A program made the position numbers and the translations under genes. From assembly GCA_017447865.1 (NCBI GenBank), contig JAFSMO010000010.1, positions 1 through 56,739 on the forward strand: a stretch of 56,739 nt of DNA, read 5' to 3'. The notes below the pieces were generated by a model. The model made no database searches, was not told the origin of the DNA, and saw nothing but the letters and a program-made list of their open reading frames with translations. Positions 22,404-31,200 of the stretch are shown here, piece by piece (position 1 is the stretch's first letter; every line of letters starts with the position of its first letter). The stretch comes from Thermoguttaceae bacterium (GTDB lineage: Bacteria; Planctomycetota; Planctomycetia; Pirellulales; Thermoguttaceae).

Positions 22404-24662
22404 ATGAAGCGCTTTCTCACCCTCCTTTTCGTCCTCTTCTGCTCGCCGGTTTTCGCTGCGGGCGTGGAGGTTTTGCCGGTTGGTTCCGCGCCGCAGGCGT
22501 TGGAGTTTTCGTGGTTCCCGAATCGTACGTGCGCGGTGATTTGGCGGACGTGGAATCTGGTGGAGGTGGAAACGCTCGCGGACGTTTTGGGCACGGAATC
22601 CGAGCAGGTTCTGGAGCTCGCCCAAAAACTGGGTCTTCCCGAGTACCGCAAGCCGACCTGGTCGCGGGCGCAGATCTACATCACGCTCGTCCGGGCGACG
22701 TGGCATTTGCTCCCCTACGAGCAGATCCTGCCGCTGACCGGCATGACGGCGGAGGAACTGGCGTTTCATCTGCGCGAGGACGATTTCCTGTTCATCAAGC
22801 TGGGGCGCCTGAAGCCGAAGTGCGAGCCGGTCCGGTTTGAGGAGCCGGATCCCGCGAAACTGGCGGCGTGGCGCGAGGCGGTCGGGACGGAGTACTCGGC
22901 ATTTACCGGGACGGAAATCCCGCGATTCACCTTCATGGACGACCTGACGCGGACCTCGGGGACCCCGGAAACGACTCCCCGGACGAACGAGCCGCCGCGC
23001 TTCGAGATGAATTACGTCCACTCGTACTGTGCGCTTTTCGGCGATCCGCTTTCCGACGAGAACGCCGGCATGTACCCGGACGGCCTGCTGGAAAAGCTCC
23101 AGCGCGCCGGCGTGACGGGGGTTTGGCTCCATACGGTCCTGCGCGATTTGGCGCCGGCGACCGAGACGTTCCCGGAGTTTGGGAAAGGCCACGAAAAACG
23201 GATCGAAAACCTGCGCGCGCTGGTGAATCGTGCGAAGAAATACGGGATTTCCGTTTTCCTGTACATGAACGAGCCGCGGGCGGAAAAGGCCGAGTTTTTC
23301 ACGAAGCTGGGCCGTGAATCGATCCGCGGAGCGCAGGAGGGCGAATACTACGCGCTGTGCACCGCTCACCCGGCGGTCCGGCAGTGGCTCGGCGACTCGC
23401 TGGCGTACGTTTTCCGCGAAGTCCCCGACCTGGGCGGGATCTTCACGATCACGGCCTCGGAAAACTTCACGAACTGCGCGTCCCACGGCGGGAAGGCGAC
23501 CTGCCCGGTCTGCAAAGACCGCGACTACTACGAGATCATCGCCGACGTCAACACGCTGATGGAGGAGGGCGTTCACCGCAGCGCCCCGAACGCGAAAGTC
23601 ATCGTTTGGGACTGGGGCGGAGGAGGAAACCACTCCACGACGCCCGAAATGATCGAAAAACTCCCGAAGAGCGTTTACCTGATGAGCGTCAGCGAGTGGG
23701 CGCTCCCGATCACGCGCGGCGGCGTTTCGTCCACCGTGGGCGAGTACGCGCTTTCAGCCGTTGGTCCCGGCCCGAGGGCGTTGGCGCAGTGGAAAAAGGC
23801 GCAGGAGTGCGGCCTGAAAACCGCGGCCAAGATCCAGCTCGGGACGACGTGGGAAATTGCGTCCGTGCCGTACGTCCCGGTCATGAACCTCTGCGCGGAG
23901 CACTGCCGGAACCTCGCGCTTACGGGCGTGAACGGCCTGATGAGCAGTTGGTCGCTGGGCGGCTACCCGTCGCCGAACCTGAGCCTTCCCGCCGCGTTCA
24001 GCCGCACGCCGATCCCGACGGTGGAGGAGGTTTTGACGGAAATCGCGTCGGAACGGTACTCTCCGGAAGCCGCGCCGAAGGTCCTCGAGGCGTGGGCGAC
24101 GCTTTCCGCCGCGTACCAGGAATTCCCGTACCACGTGGGCGTGAACTACGACGGCCCGCAGCAGATGGGGCCGGCCAACCCGCTCTTCCTGAAGCCGACG
24201 AATTACCGGGCGACGATGGTCGGGATCCCGTACGACGATCTGAAATCGTGGTGCGCGATCTACCCGCCGGAGGTTTGGATCAGCCAGATGCGCAAGACCT
24301 CGGCCGGGATGCTCCGCGGTGCGGAAATGCTCGAGGCGACGCTCAAAGACGTGCCGGAGGAAAAACGCGCCGCCTGTGCGCAGGACGTCCGTTACGCCCG
24401 CTGCGCCGGGATCCATTTCGCCAGCTCGGCCAACCAGGCGGAGTGGATTTTGATTCGTGAATCGCAGGCCCCGGCCGACGTACAGCGCAAGCTGGAAATC
24501 CTCGACTCCGAGATCGCGCTGGCCGAGCTGGAACTCGCCCTGGTGCGTGAGGATTCCGCGATCGGTTTCGAATCGACGAATCAGTATTGGTTCACCCCGC
24601 AGGATCTGGTCGAGAAAATCGCCCAGTGCCGGTTGATGAAAGCGGAGATCGACGGTCAATAA
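22404..24662 (+). CDS. Secreted TIM-barrel glycoside-hydrolase-like protein
   Basis: A 752-residue protein with a signal peptide (MKRFLTLLFVLFCSPVFA). An N-terminal domain (to about residue 150) precedes a barrel-like region with alternating strand motifs: FEMNYVHSYCALFG, GVTGVWLHTVLRDL, GISVFLYMNEPRA, DLGGIFTITASENFTNC, AKVIVWDWGGGGNH and GVNGLMSSWSLGG. The pattern recalls beta-N-acetylhexosaminidase-like (GH20-type) barrels, with acidic residues in ASEN and WDWG as candidates, but I cannot assign a family. It has no Shine-Dalgarno sequence and the start abuts a heptamer hairpin. The ATG is fixed by the signal peptide. Confidence 0.7.
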   Translation: MKRFLTLLFVLFCSPVFAAGVEVLPVGSAPQALEFSWFPNRTCAVIWRTWNLVEVETLADVLGTESEQVLELAQKLGLPEYRKPTWSRAQIYITLVRATWHLLPYEQILPLTGMTAEELAFHLREDDFLFIKLGRLKPKCEPVRFEEPDPAKLAAWREAVGTEYSAFTGTEIPRFTFMDDLTRTSGTPETTPRTNEPPRFEMNYVHSYCALFGDPLSDENAGMYPDGLLEKLQRAGVTGVWLHTVLRDLAPATETFPEFGKGHEKRIENLRALVNRAKKYGISVFLYMNEPRAEKAEFFTKLGRESIRGAQEGEYYALCTAHPAVRQWLGDSLAYVFREVPDLGGIFTITASENFTNCASHGGKATCPVCKDRDYYEIIADVNTLMEEGVHRSAPNAKVIVWDWGGGGNHSTTPEMIEKLPKSVYLMSVSEWALPITRGGVSSTVGEYALSAVGPGPRALAQWKKAQECGLKTAAKIQLGTTWEIASVPYVPVMNLCAEHCRNLALTGVNGLMSSWSLGGYPSPNLSLPAAFSRTPIPTVEEVLTEIASERYSPEAAPKVLEAWATLSAAYQEFPYHVGVNYDGPQQMGPANPLFLKPTNYRATMVGIPYDDLKSWCAIYPPEVWISQMRKTSAGMLRGAEMLEATLKDVPEEKRAACAQDVRYARCAGIHFASSANQAEWILIRESQAPADVQRKLEILDSEIALAELELALVREDSAIGFESTNQYWFTPQDLVEKIAQCRLMKAEIDGQ

Positions 24663-24752
24663 TGGGGTGTGGGGACGACGCTTCCAGCGTCGTTAATAAA
24701 TTTCCGACCTCTAAACCAAAGTATTTACGACGCTGGAAGCGTCGTCCCCGTA
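24662..24752. repeat. Paired GACGCTGGAAGCGTC palindromes
   Basis: GGGGACGACGCTTCCAGCGTCGT at about 24670-24692 and its inverse at 24729-24750 can form two small hairpins or one long stem. A single copy is also present at 30980-31003. It ends three bases before the ATG of the fluoride channel gene. Confidence 0.8.
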
Positions 24753-24753
24753 A

Positions 24754-25164
24754 ATGGATGCGCATACAATACAAACCGCGTTTTTTCGCTTTGGCCTCCT
24801 TTTCGCGGCGGGCGGTTTGGGGGCGATGAGCCGGTACGTGTTTTCCGCGTGGTTGAACTCGTGCGCCTGGTGCGGGAAACCGTGGGGAATTTTGGCTTGC
24901 AACCTGTTTGGCTGCTTCCTTTTCGGATTCCTGACGGTCCTTTTGACACGGGGTTTCTCGGTCGAGACGAAGCTGATCGTCCTGACGGGTTTCCTCGGCG
25001 CGTTCACCACGTTTTCCACGTTCGCTTTCGATACGGTGGACCTGATCCAGCAATCCCGTTACGCGACGGCCTGTTTCAACCTCCTTTTCCATAATGTGTT
25101 CGGTATTTTGATGGTCGTTGGAGGGTTGATGACCGGGAAATGGCTGATGCAGTTCGTCCAATAA
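24754..25164 (+). CDS. crcB: Fluoride channel CrcB/FluC
   Basis: A 136-residue four-helix membrane protein that exports fluoride as a dual-topology dimer. Family motifs: FAAGGLGAMSRYV in helix 1, ILACNLFGCFLFGFL in helix 2, and GFLGAFTTFSTFAFD in helix 3, which contains the Phe-box and the central sodium-site glycine/threonine region. The length is typical. The ATG lies immediately after the GACGCTGG palindrome pair with no ribosome site. No fluoride riboswitch was recognised upstream. Confidence 0.93.
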   Translation: MDAHTIQTAFFRFGLLFAAGGLGAMSRYVFSAWLNSCAWCGKPWGILACNLFGCFLFGFLTVLLTRGFSVETKLIVLTGFLGAFTTFSTFAFDTVDLIQQSRYATACFNLLFHNVFGILMVVGGLMTGKWLMQFVQ

Positions 25165-25203
25165 AAATACACACTTCCTTAAAATTTAAAGGAAATTTTC
25201 ACC

Positions 25204-26505
25204 ATGAGAAACAATCTAGTACATGAAGGCGCCGGGTTCCTGGAATACGAAATTCGCCAGATCGTCGAACACGCGTACCGGATGCGTGACATGGGCCTCC
25301 AGATCACGTGGGAAAATATCGGTGACCCGATCGCGATGAACGAAGAAGTCGCGCCGTGGATCAAGGAAATCGTGCATGGAATTCTGAACCAGAACCGCTC
25401 GTGGGGGTACTGCCCGACCCGTGGCGTGCTGGAAACGCGCGAGTTTTTGGCCAATCAGGTGAACATCCGCGAAAACGGCGTGAAAATCAACCCGAACGAC
25501 ATCATTTTCTTCAACGGGACGGCGGACGCCATTGACAAAGTGTACGAGCTGGTGCACCGCAACGCCCGCATTTTGCTCCCGGCCCCGATCTACTCGACGC
25601 ACTCCTCGAACGAGAGCAAGCGCGGCGGCTACAAACCGCTCCAGTTCCGGCTGGACCCAAAAAACCACTGGCTCCCCGACATGGACGAGATCCGGAACAT
25701 CATCCGCTACAATCCGCAGATCTCCGGCATCGGGATGGTGAACCCGGACAATCCGACGGGGATCGTGTACCCGCGTGAGATTTTGGAGGAGTTCGCCGAG
25801 ATCGCGCGCCAGAACGACCTTTTCCTGCTGGTGGACGAGATCTACTCGCACATCTGCTACAACGGCGCGAAGACGTTCCACCTTTCCCAGTACGCCCACG
25901 ACATTCCGGCGATTGCCCTGCGCGGCATCAGCAAGGAGTACCCGTGGCCCGGGTCCCGCTGCGCGTGGATGGAGATCCTGAACAAAGAGAAGGACCCCAA
26001 TTTCTCGACCTATATCGACTCGATCCTGAACGCGAAGATGCTGGAAGTCTGCGCCACGACGCTCCCGCAGCTTTCGATCCCGCAGGTTTTTGGGTCGGAG
26101 AAGTACCCGAAGCACCTGAAAAAGCGTGCGGCCATCTTCGAGAAGCGCGCGAATCAGGCGTACGAGATCTTCCGCAAAGTGCCGGGCCTGATCTGCCATC
26201 GGCCGCAGGGCGCGTTCTACATGAGCGTCTTTTTCGACGAGGAAATATTCCACGCCGGCCAAAAACTCCCAATTCCCAATCCTAACTTGCGCAACTACGT
26301 CGATCAGCTTTGCGAAAACGTCCCGGGCGACAAGCGCTTCGTGTATAATCTCCTCGGCTCGAAGGGGATCTGCATTGTGCCTCTTACCGGTTTCGCGACG
26401 GAGATGAACGGCTTCCGCGTCACGATGCTGAACACCGACGACGAAAAGCGCAACTCCCTCTTCCAGGAAATCGCGGACAGCGTGACGGAATTCGTAAATA
26501 GTTAG
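25204..26505 (+). CDS. PLP-dependent aminotransferase, class I/II
   Basis: A 433-residue fold-type I enzyme. Motifs: a substrate/PLP phosphate region near FNGTADAIDKVY, NPDNPTG (substrate-cofactor Asn), LLVDEIYSHI (Asp/Tyr contacting the pyridine ring), and GISKEYPWPGSR with Schiff-base Lys244. It resembles the alanine/aspartate aminotransferase subgroup, but the amino-acid substrate cannot be assigned. AAAGGA precedes the ATG at good spacing. It is followed after 12 bases by a nucleotidyltransferase gene; the tight pairing suggests cotranscription, and amino-sugar metabolism is one possible link (inference). Confidence 0.9.
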   Translation: MRNNLVHEGAGFLEYEIRQIVEHAYRMRDMGLQITWENIGDPIAMNEEVAPWIKEIVHGILNQNRSWGYCPTRGVLETREFLANQVNIRENGVKINPNDIIFFNGTADAIDKVYELVHRNARILLPAPIYSTHSSNESKRGGYKPLQFRLDPKNHWLPDMDEIRNIIRYNPQISGIGMVNPDNPTGIVYPREILEEFAEIARQNDLFLLVDEIYSHICYNGAKTFHLSQYAHDIPAIALRGISKEYPWPGSRCAWMEILNKEKDPNFSTYIDSILNAKMLEVCATTLPQLSIPQVFGSEKYPKHLKKRAAIFEKRANQAYEIFRKVPGLICHRPQGAFYMSVFFDEEIFHAGQKLPIPNPNLRNYVDQLCENVPGDKRFVYNLLGSKGICIVPLTGFATEMNGFRVTMLNTDDEKRNSLFQEIADSVTEFVNS

Positions 26506-26517
26506 GAGTTCAAACCA

Positions 26518-27270
26518 ATGCACGTCGCAATTCTCCTCGCCGCCGGTAAAGGCACACGAATGCGTTCTGAACTTCCCAAGGTTCTCACGCCGGTCCTGGG
26601 CAAGCCGATGATTTCGTACCCGCTTGCGGCGCTGCGGTTTGCGGGGGTGGAGCGCATTCTGACGATCGTCGGTTACCGTGCGGAGATGGTCCGTGAGGCG
26701 CTGGCCGGGCAGGAGGATCTGGAATTCGTGCTTCAGACCGAGCAGAAAGGGACCGGCCATGCGGTGCGCATGTGCGTCCCGGCGCTGCGTCGGATTTTGG
26801 CGGAAAATCCGGGCAAATCGATGCCGGTCGTGGTCGTGGCGGGGGATTCTCCGCTCATGCAGGGCGAAACCATCGCCGACCTTCTGCGGAACTGGAACGA
26901 AAACCCCTGCGCCTGCCTGCTCGGAACGATCCGGGTGGAAAACCCGCACGGGCTGGGGCGGATCCTGCGCGATTCGGACGGGAATTTCATCGGGATCGTC
27001 GAGGAAAAGGACGCGACCGACGAGCAGCGCAAAATCAGCGAGGTGAACCAGAGCTACTACGTTTTCGACGCGGCGGAACTGTGCGATGTTCTGAACGCTC
27101 TGACCCCGAACAACGCGCAGGGTGAGTACTACATCACGGACGCGCCGGCCATTCTTATTTCCCGCGGCAAAATCGTCCGGGCGCTCCCCGTGCTTCGTCC
27201 GATTGAGGCGGTTTCGGTCAACACGCCGGAGGAACTGGCGCTGGCCGAGCAGATGCTTCAGAATTTCTGA
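26518..27270 (+). CDS. GlmU-like nucleotidyltransferase (uridylyltransferase domain only)
   Basis: A 250-residue cytoplasmic enzyme of the GT-A nucleotidyltransferase fold. LAAGKGTRMRSELPKVL is the nucleotide-binding signature, followed by QKGTGHAV, VVVAGDSPLM (metal Asp) and GEYYITDA, all in the order of GlmU's N-terminal half, which makes UDP-N-acetylglucosamine from the sugar 1-phosphate. The left-handed beta-helix acetyltransferase domain found in full GlmU (about 450 residues) is absent. Either acetylation is done elsewhere or this is a related sugar nucleotidyltransferase. TAGGAG lies nine bases before the ATG. Confidence 0.85.
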   Translation: MHVAILLAAGKGTRMRSELPKVLTPVLGKPMISYPLAALRFAGVERILTIVGYRAEMVREALAGQEDLEFVLQTEQKGTGHAVRMCVPALRRILAENPGKSMPVVVVAGDSPLMQGETIADLLRNWNENPCACLLGTIRVENPHGLGRILRDSDGNFIGIVEEKDATDEQRKISEVNQSYYVFDAAELCDVLNALTPNNAQGEYYITDAPAILISRGKIVRALPVLRPIEAVSVNTPEELALAEQMLQNF

Positions 27271-27287
27271 AAACTCCTAAATTTGTT

Positions 27288-27341
27288 AAAATCGATAAAA
27301 TCGTCAAATCAGTTAAAGACGTTACAATCGTCAAGATTTCC
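27288..27341. repeat. AT-rich 9-bp tandem array
   Basis: Six consecutive 9-mers: GTTAAAATC, GATAAAATC, GTCAAATCA, GTTAAAGAC, GTTACAATC, GTCAAGATT. The following GTCAAGATTTCCCATTTTG resembles sequence near 12826-12850. It lies just after the stop codon of the nucleotidyltransferase gene. Confidence 0.65.
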
Positions 27342-27393
27342 CATTTTGTCAAAAGAATTACATCTATTCTAACAAATATTTTCATTTTTTTTG

Positions 27394-27422
27394 TTGCCTG
27401 AACGTATTAAATGTGGCATAAT
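27394..27422 (+). promoter_or_regulatory. Promoter of the EEP-fold gene
   Basis: TTGCCT (27394-27399), 17-bp spacer ending GTGG, CATAAT (27417-27422). Confidence 0.6.
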
Positions 27423-27466
27423 AGTTACAGGTGGACTTCTTTCACCATTTGCATGGAGGTAAATTG

Positions 27467-28783
27467 ATGAACTGGATCAGATTTTTTTTGTTTATGTCGC
27501 CTGTCGGACTAATGCTGTTTGCGCTTTCACAAGTGCACATAGACATTTTTACGTACAAGGATTCAAATAAGCTGGAAAGAGTGGTTTTGTCTTCCAAAGA
27601 AGAGAATCTTTCGCAGACGTACCCCGTGTACCCGGAAGGGCTTGGACGGGATTCGCGTTTGGACCATAAAGAGGGCCTGACGGGGCTGGGTTCTTTTGGA
27701 ATCGATAAAATCAAGGACCATCTTCAGGCCAAAGAAGGCGAAGACGAGAAAGGTGGGTTCAATCACCAGCAGTCAAGCATTCCGACCCGGCCGCATTCGG
27801 TGGGTAAATTCCCGACACCGAATGAAAACGAAGTTGCCCAGTCAGATAAAATTTTGACGGTTCCGGAATCAATCGAGGTGAAAGAGAACAAATCCGTCGG
27901 AACCTCCGCGGTGGGCGATTCGATGATGAAGGATTATAATCCGGAAGTTGGGATCAAGCGAATCACTCGCGTGTTTTCCGACCCGAATCTGGTGCTCATG
28001 GGGTCGTTTTGCGTGGACCCGATTTACCCGCACCATTTGAACCACGAGGAATTAATGGATGATTTCCTCTCGGTCATTGCCCAGTTCGATCTTCTGGCGG
28101 TCCAGGGGATTTACGCGGATAAAGCCGAAGTTTTGGAGCGGATCGTGAGGGAAGTCTCCCAGCGAACCGGACGTTCGTATCGGTACACGGTCGTTTTCCC
28201 GTCGAAACCCTCGGCCAATCGCCCGGTTCCGGTCTTTTTCTACGACGAAAACGTTTTGGAGGTGGATCCTGCCACGATTCAGCTCATTGGAATGCCCAAC
28301 AAACCGTTTTCCTTCCCGCCTCTTTCGGCAAAATACCGCGTGAAAAAGGCTCCGGCTGAAAAAGCGTTTACGTTTTATGCCGTGAATTTGCAGCTCTACC
28401 CGGAGTTTGAAAAGGAGGAACTGAACGCGGTGCCGGGTTTGGTTTCGCGCCTGAAGGATTCCGCGGTGATGGGAGATTTTGACCGGGAAGACGACGTGAT
28501 CATGTTCGGCTATTTCGGGCTGGAACCTCATGATACGGTCGTGGGAGACGCGCGTTTCAACGAAACCGTGACCTGGGCGAATCCCGAGTACCCGACGAAC
28601 ACGTTCGGGACGTTCAGCTACGTGGCCGAGAATATTCTGTTCGAGACGCGCCCGCTTTCCGAATACGAAAATAAATCAGGGATTTGGGACCTGAGAAAGC
28701 AGTTCCGCCGACCGGAAAAGATTCCGTTTGACCACCACCCGGTCTGGTCCTGCTTCAGCATTTACGAAGGCGGAATGAAGTAA
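27467..28783 (+). CDS. Membrane-anchored protein of the endonuclease/exonuclease/phosphatase fold, possibly inactive
   Basis: A 438-residue protein. An N-terminal membrane segment (FFLFMSPVGLMLFALS) is followed by a low-complexity charged linker to about residue 150 and then an EEP-like domain: LVLMGSFCVDP (strand 1), FDLLAVQGIYADKAEVLERIV, VMGDFDRED and a C-terminal FDHHPVWSCF. Active EEP enzymes carry QE-I in the second motif and S-D-H-x-P at the end. Here the catalytic Glu position reads Gly (VQGI) and the last motif is FDHHP. It could therefore be a pseudoenzyme or one with changed chemistry. GGAGG precedes ATG 27467. A longer frame from GTG 27431 lacks a site. A terminator follows. Confidence 0.7.
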   Translation: MNWIRFFLFMSPVGLMLFALSQVHIDIFTYKDSNKLERVVLSSKEENLSQTYPVYPEGLGRDSRLDHKEGLTGLGSFGIDKIKDHLQAKEGEDEKGGFNHQQSSIPTRPHSVGKFPTPNENEVAQSDKILTVPESIEVKENKSVGTSAVGDSMMKDYNPEVGIKRITRVFSDPNLVLMGSFCVDPIYPHHLNHEELMDDFLSVIAQFDLLAVQGIYADKAEVLERIVREVSQRTGRSYRYTVVFPSKPSANRPVPVFFYDENVLEVDPATIQLIGMPNKPFSFPPLSAKYRVKKAPAEKAFTFYAVNLQLYPEFEKEELNAVPGLVSRLKDSAVMGDFDREDDVIMFGYFGLEPHDTVVGDARFNETVTWANPEYPTNTFGTFSYVAENILFETRPLSEYENKSGIWDLRKQFRRPEKIPFDHHPVWSCFSIYEGGMK

Positions 28784-28807
28784 AAGCGTTTTGCGCGTCA
28801 ATCATCG

Positions 28808-28850
28808 GAAAGGGAGTCAGGCCGCGAAAGGTCTGGCTCCTTTCTTTTTT
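28808..28850 (+). terminator. Intrinsic terminator after the EEP-fold gene
   Basis: GAAAGGGAGTCAG-GCC pairs with GTCTGGCTCCTTTC (one bulge), followed by TTTTTT. Confidence 0.8.
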
Positions 28851-28859
28851 GGGCCCTCC

Positions 28860-28887
28860 TTGCGTTTGTGGGGTAATTGGGTATAAT
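28860..28887 (+). promoter_or_regulatory. Promoter of the cysteine desulfurase gene
   Basis: TTGCGT (28860-28865), 16-bp spacer, TATAAT (28882-28887). Confidence 0.7.
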
Positions 28888-28940
28888 TAAGAAAAGGAAC
28901 GAAACATTTTCGAAAAAGAGTAAACAGAAAAGGCAGTTTT

Positions 28941-30158
28941 ATGGAAAATTCGATCATTTACGCGGACAATAACGCGACGACCTGCGTGGCGCCCGAGGTT
29001 TTTGAGGCGATGAAGCCGTTTTTCGGGCCGGAATATTTTAATCCCAGCTCGATGTACCCCTCCGCCTCCGGCGTGGCGCAGGAGATCAAACTCGCCCGGA
29101 AGCGCATCGCGGGGTTTTTCAATACGGACTCGGACGGTGAAATTCTTTTCACCTCCTGCGCGACCGAAAGCAATAATCACGTGATTTTCGGCGCGGCCGC
29201 CGCCAACCCGAACCGGAAGCACATCATCACGACCGCCGTGGAGCATCCGGCCGTTCTTTCGGTCTGCAAGGAAATGGAACGCCGTGGATTTCGCGTGACG
29301 TACCTCCCGGTGGACCGTCAGGGACGCCTGAGCAAAGCCGATTTCGTGCGTGCGCTGGAGCCGGGAAATACGCTCCTGGTTTCGATCATGCACGCGAATA
29401 ACGAAACGGGCGTTTTGTTCCCGATCGCCGATCTGGCCCGCATCACGAAGGAGACCGACCCGGAAATTCTGTTCCACACGGACGCGACGCAGTCGGTCTC
29501 GAAGATCCCGATCTCGCTCTCCACGCAAGGCCCGAAAAACCTTCTTTTCGAGGACTTCCGGAACGTCGATTTCCTCTCCTGCTCGGGGCATAAATTCCAC
29601 GCTCCGAAGGGGGTGGGGCTTTTGTTCATGCGGCGCGGTTCACGCATCCGGCCGTTTTTCATCGGCGGGCATCAGGAGGGCGGACGCCGCGGCGGGACTG
29701 AAAACGTCGCGTACATCGTCGGGATCTCCGTGGCGCTGGAACGCGCGTTTCGCTCGCATTTTGAGGACCACAGCAACCTCGTGTTCCTCCAGCAGTACTT
29801 CGAGAAAGAACTGCTCGAGCGGATCCCGGACGTGGAGATCAACGGCATCGAGGCGGAGCGCATGCCGAACACGACGAACATTTCGTGCCATTTCGTCGAG
29901 GGCGAGTCGATCCTTTACGAGCTTTCCGAGTACGGGATTTGCGCGTCGAGCGGTTCGGCCTGCACGAGCGGCTCGCTGGAACCGTCTCACGTTCTGCGTG
30001 CGATGAACGTTCCGTTCACGGCGATCCACGGCTCGACACGATTCAGTTTCAGCCGGTACACGACGAAAGAAGAGGTCGATCGGATCCTGGAGGTTTTCCC
30101 CGAGATCATCGCGCGGCTTCGGGCCGTCTCGCCGTTCAGCCGGGAAAATCGGCATTAA
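28941..30158 (+). CDS. Cysteine desulfurase (NifS/IscS family)
   Basis: A 405-residue PLP enzyme that takes sulfur from cysteine for Fe-S clusters and thio-modifications. Motifs: YADNNATT at the N-terminus, TAVEHPAVL, HTDATQS, the PLP lysine in SGHKFHAPKG (Lys218) and the persulfide cysteine loop SSGSACTSGS (Cys341), whose SACTSG form marks the NifS/IscS class. RIPDVEINGIE is the usual insertion in this class. No IscU, SufBCD or thiI gene is adjacent, so its partner is not shown. AAGG precedes the ATG. It has its own promoter. Confidence 0.93.
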   Translation: MENSIIYADNNATTCVAPEVFEAMKPFFGPEYFNPSSMYPSASGVAQEIKLARKRIAGFFNTDSDGEILFTSCATESNNHVIFGAAAANPNRKHIITTAVEHPAVLSVCKEMERRGFRVTYLPVDRQGRLSKADFVRALEPGNTLLVSIMHANNETGVLFPIADLARITKETDPEILFHTDATQSVSKIPISLSTQGPKNLLFEDFRNVDFLSCSGHKFHAPKGVGLLFMRRGSRIRPFFIGGHQEGGRRGGTENVAYIVGISVALERAFRSHFEDHSNLVFLQQYFEKELLERIPDVEINGIEAERMPNTTNISCHFVEGESILYELSEYGICASSGSACTSGSLEPSHVLRAMNVPFTAIHGSTRFSFSRYTTKEEVDRILEVFPEIIARLRAVSPFSRENRH

Positions 30159-30281
30159 AAAAGACTCAAAAGTCCCCAAAGACTCAGAACCTGAAAATTC
30201 TTCGGAGCGCCGAATCAATGCGCGCTCCGAAACCTTCCATTTTTTCCTCACCACCAACCCATTCTTTTGAAGGAGATTTTC

Positions 30282-30971
30282 ATGAAACGCATTTCCTGTC
30301 TCGCCGTGCTTCTGGCCGGCCTCACGTTCTGCCTCGCCGGGTCGCTCCGCGCTCAGGATCAGGAGAAGGAAACGATCGACCTTTTGATGGTCGGCGATTC
30401 CATCACCGATTTCTGGGATAATGACGGGCGCGGACTCGAAGTTTACAAAAAGTACTACGATAATGGGATCCGCAAGACGGTCAATATTGGCGTCAGCGGC
30501 GACATTACGGACCAGACGATGGATCGGCTGAAGAACCCGCGCCTCGATAAAATCGCGCCGAAAATGATCATGCTCATGATCGGGACGAACAACATGGACC
30601 GCTACGAGGACACGACGGCGGACTACACGGCCCGCGGCATTCAGACGATCCTGAAGGAACTGCGCACGAAGTTCCCGGAGGCGAAGATCCTCCTTCTGGC
30701 GGTCTTCCCGCGCTCCCAGCCGGAAACCTCGCCGGTCCCGGGCAAGCAGTACCGCCTCCGCATCGCAGCGGTGAACGCCCAGCTTCCGGCCTTCGCGGAT
30801 GGGAAGCACATTTTCTTCATGAACATTAATAAGATCTTCCTGAACGACGACGAAACGCTGAAGACCGAGCTGATGCCCGACCAGCTCCACCCGAACACGG
30901 CGGGGTACTACCTCTGGGCCGAAGCGGTCGAACCGGTCGTGGAAGCCTGGACCGGAACGAAACTTCCGTGA
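30282..30971 (+). CDS. Secreted SGNH/GDSL-family hydrolase
   Basis: A 229-residue protein with a signal peptide (MKRISCLAVLLAGLTFCLAGSLRA). Block I is MVGDSIT (Ser40), block II is GVSGD, block III is IGTNN and block V is DQLHPNTAGY (His near 203). It is clearly homologous to the protein at 13132-13866 but lies before a run of glycoside hydrolases, which makes deacylation of acetylated plant polysaccharide a reasonable guess (inference). GAAGGAG precedes ATG 30282 at good spacing. The frame is open upstream to 30267 but the ribosome site fixes the start. Confidence 0.88.
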   Translation: MKRISCLAVLLAGLTFCLAGSLRAQDQEKETIDLLMVGDSITDFWDNDGRGLEVYKKYYDNGIRKTVNIGVSGDITDQTMDRLKNPRLDKIAPKMIMLMIGTNNMDRYEDTTADYTARGIQTILKELRTKFPEAKILLLAVFPRSQPETSPVPGKQYRLRIAAVNAQLPAFADGKHIFFMNINKIFLNDDETLKTELMPDQLHPNTAGYYLWAEAVEPVVEAWTGTKLP

Positions 30972-30979
30972 AATCTTTT

Positions 30980-31172
30980 CGGGGACGACGCTTCCAGCGT
31001 CGTCAAATGTAAGGTGGTAATGGAGCGCGAAGCGCGGAATTACGCGCCGGGGGGAGTGGTGCGACGCTTCAAAAAACTCCCCCCATCCACGTTTCCCAAG
31101 CCAATCCACTCAACGAGAGGGCCTGCAAACGACGCTGACTTGACCGGCGGGGACGCCGGCCCTCCGAATCCC
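30980..31172. repeat. Intergenic GC-rich palindromes
   Basis: GGGGACGACGCTTCC followed by AGCGTCGTC at 30980-31003 matches the pair at 24662-24752. A second element, GACCGGCGGGGACGCC then GGCCCTCCGAATC at 31143-31171, is a member of the family at 35640-35797 and 54895-54992. Between them lies GGAGCGCGAAGCGCGGAATTACGCG. No ORF is credible. Confidence 0.75.
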
Positions 31173-31200
31173 CTCCCTCTTTTTTTTAAGGACCCACCTC

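Noticed and set aside
24660..24754. A fluoride riboswitch ahead of crcB.
   Set aside because: The whole upstream gap is filled by the GACGCTGG palindrome pair. No fluoride-aptamer consensus is visible.
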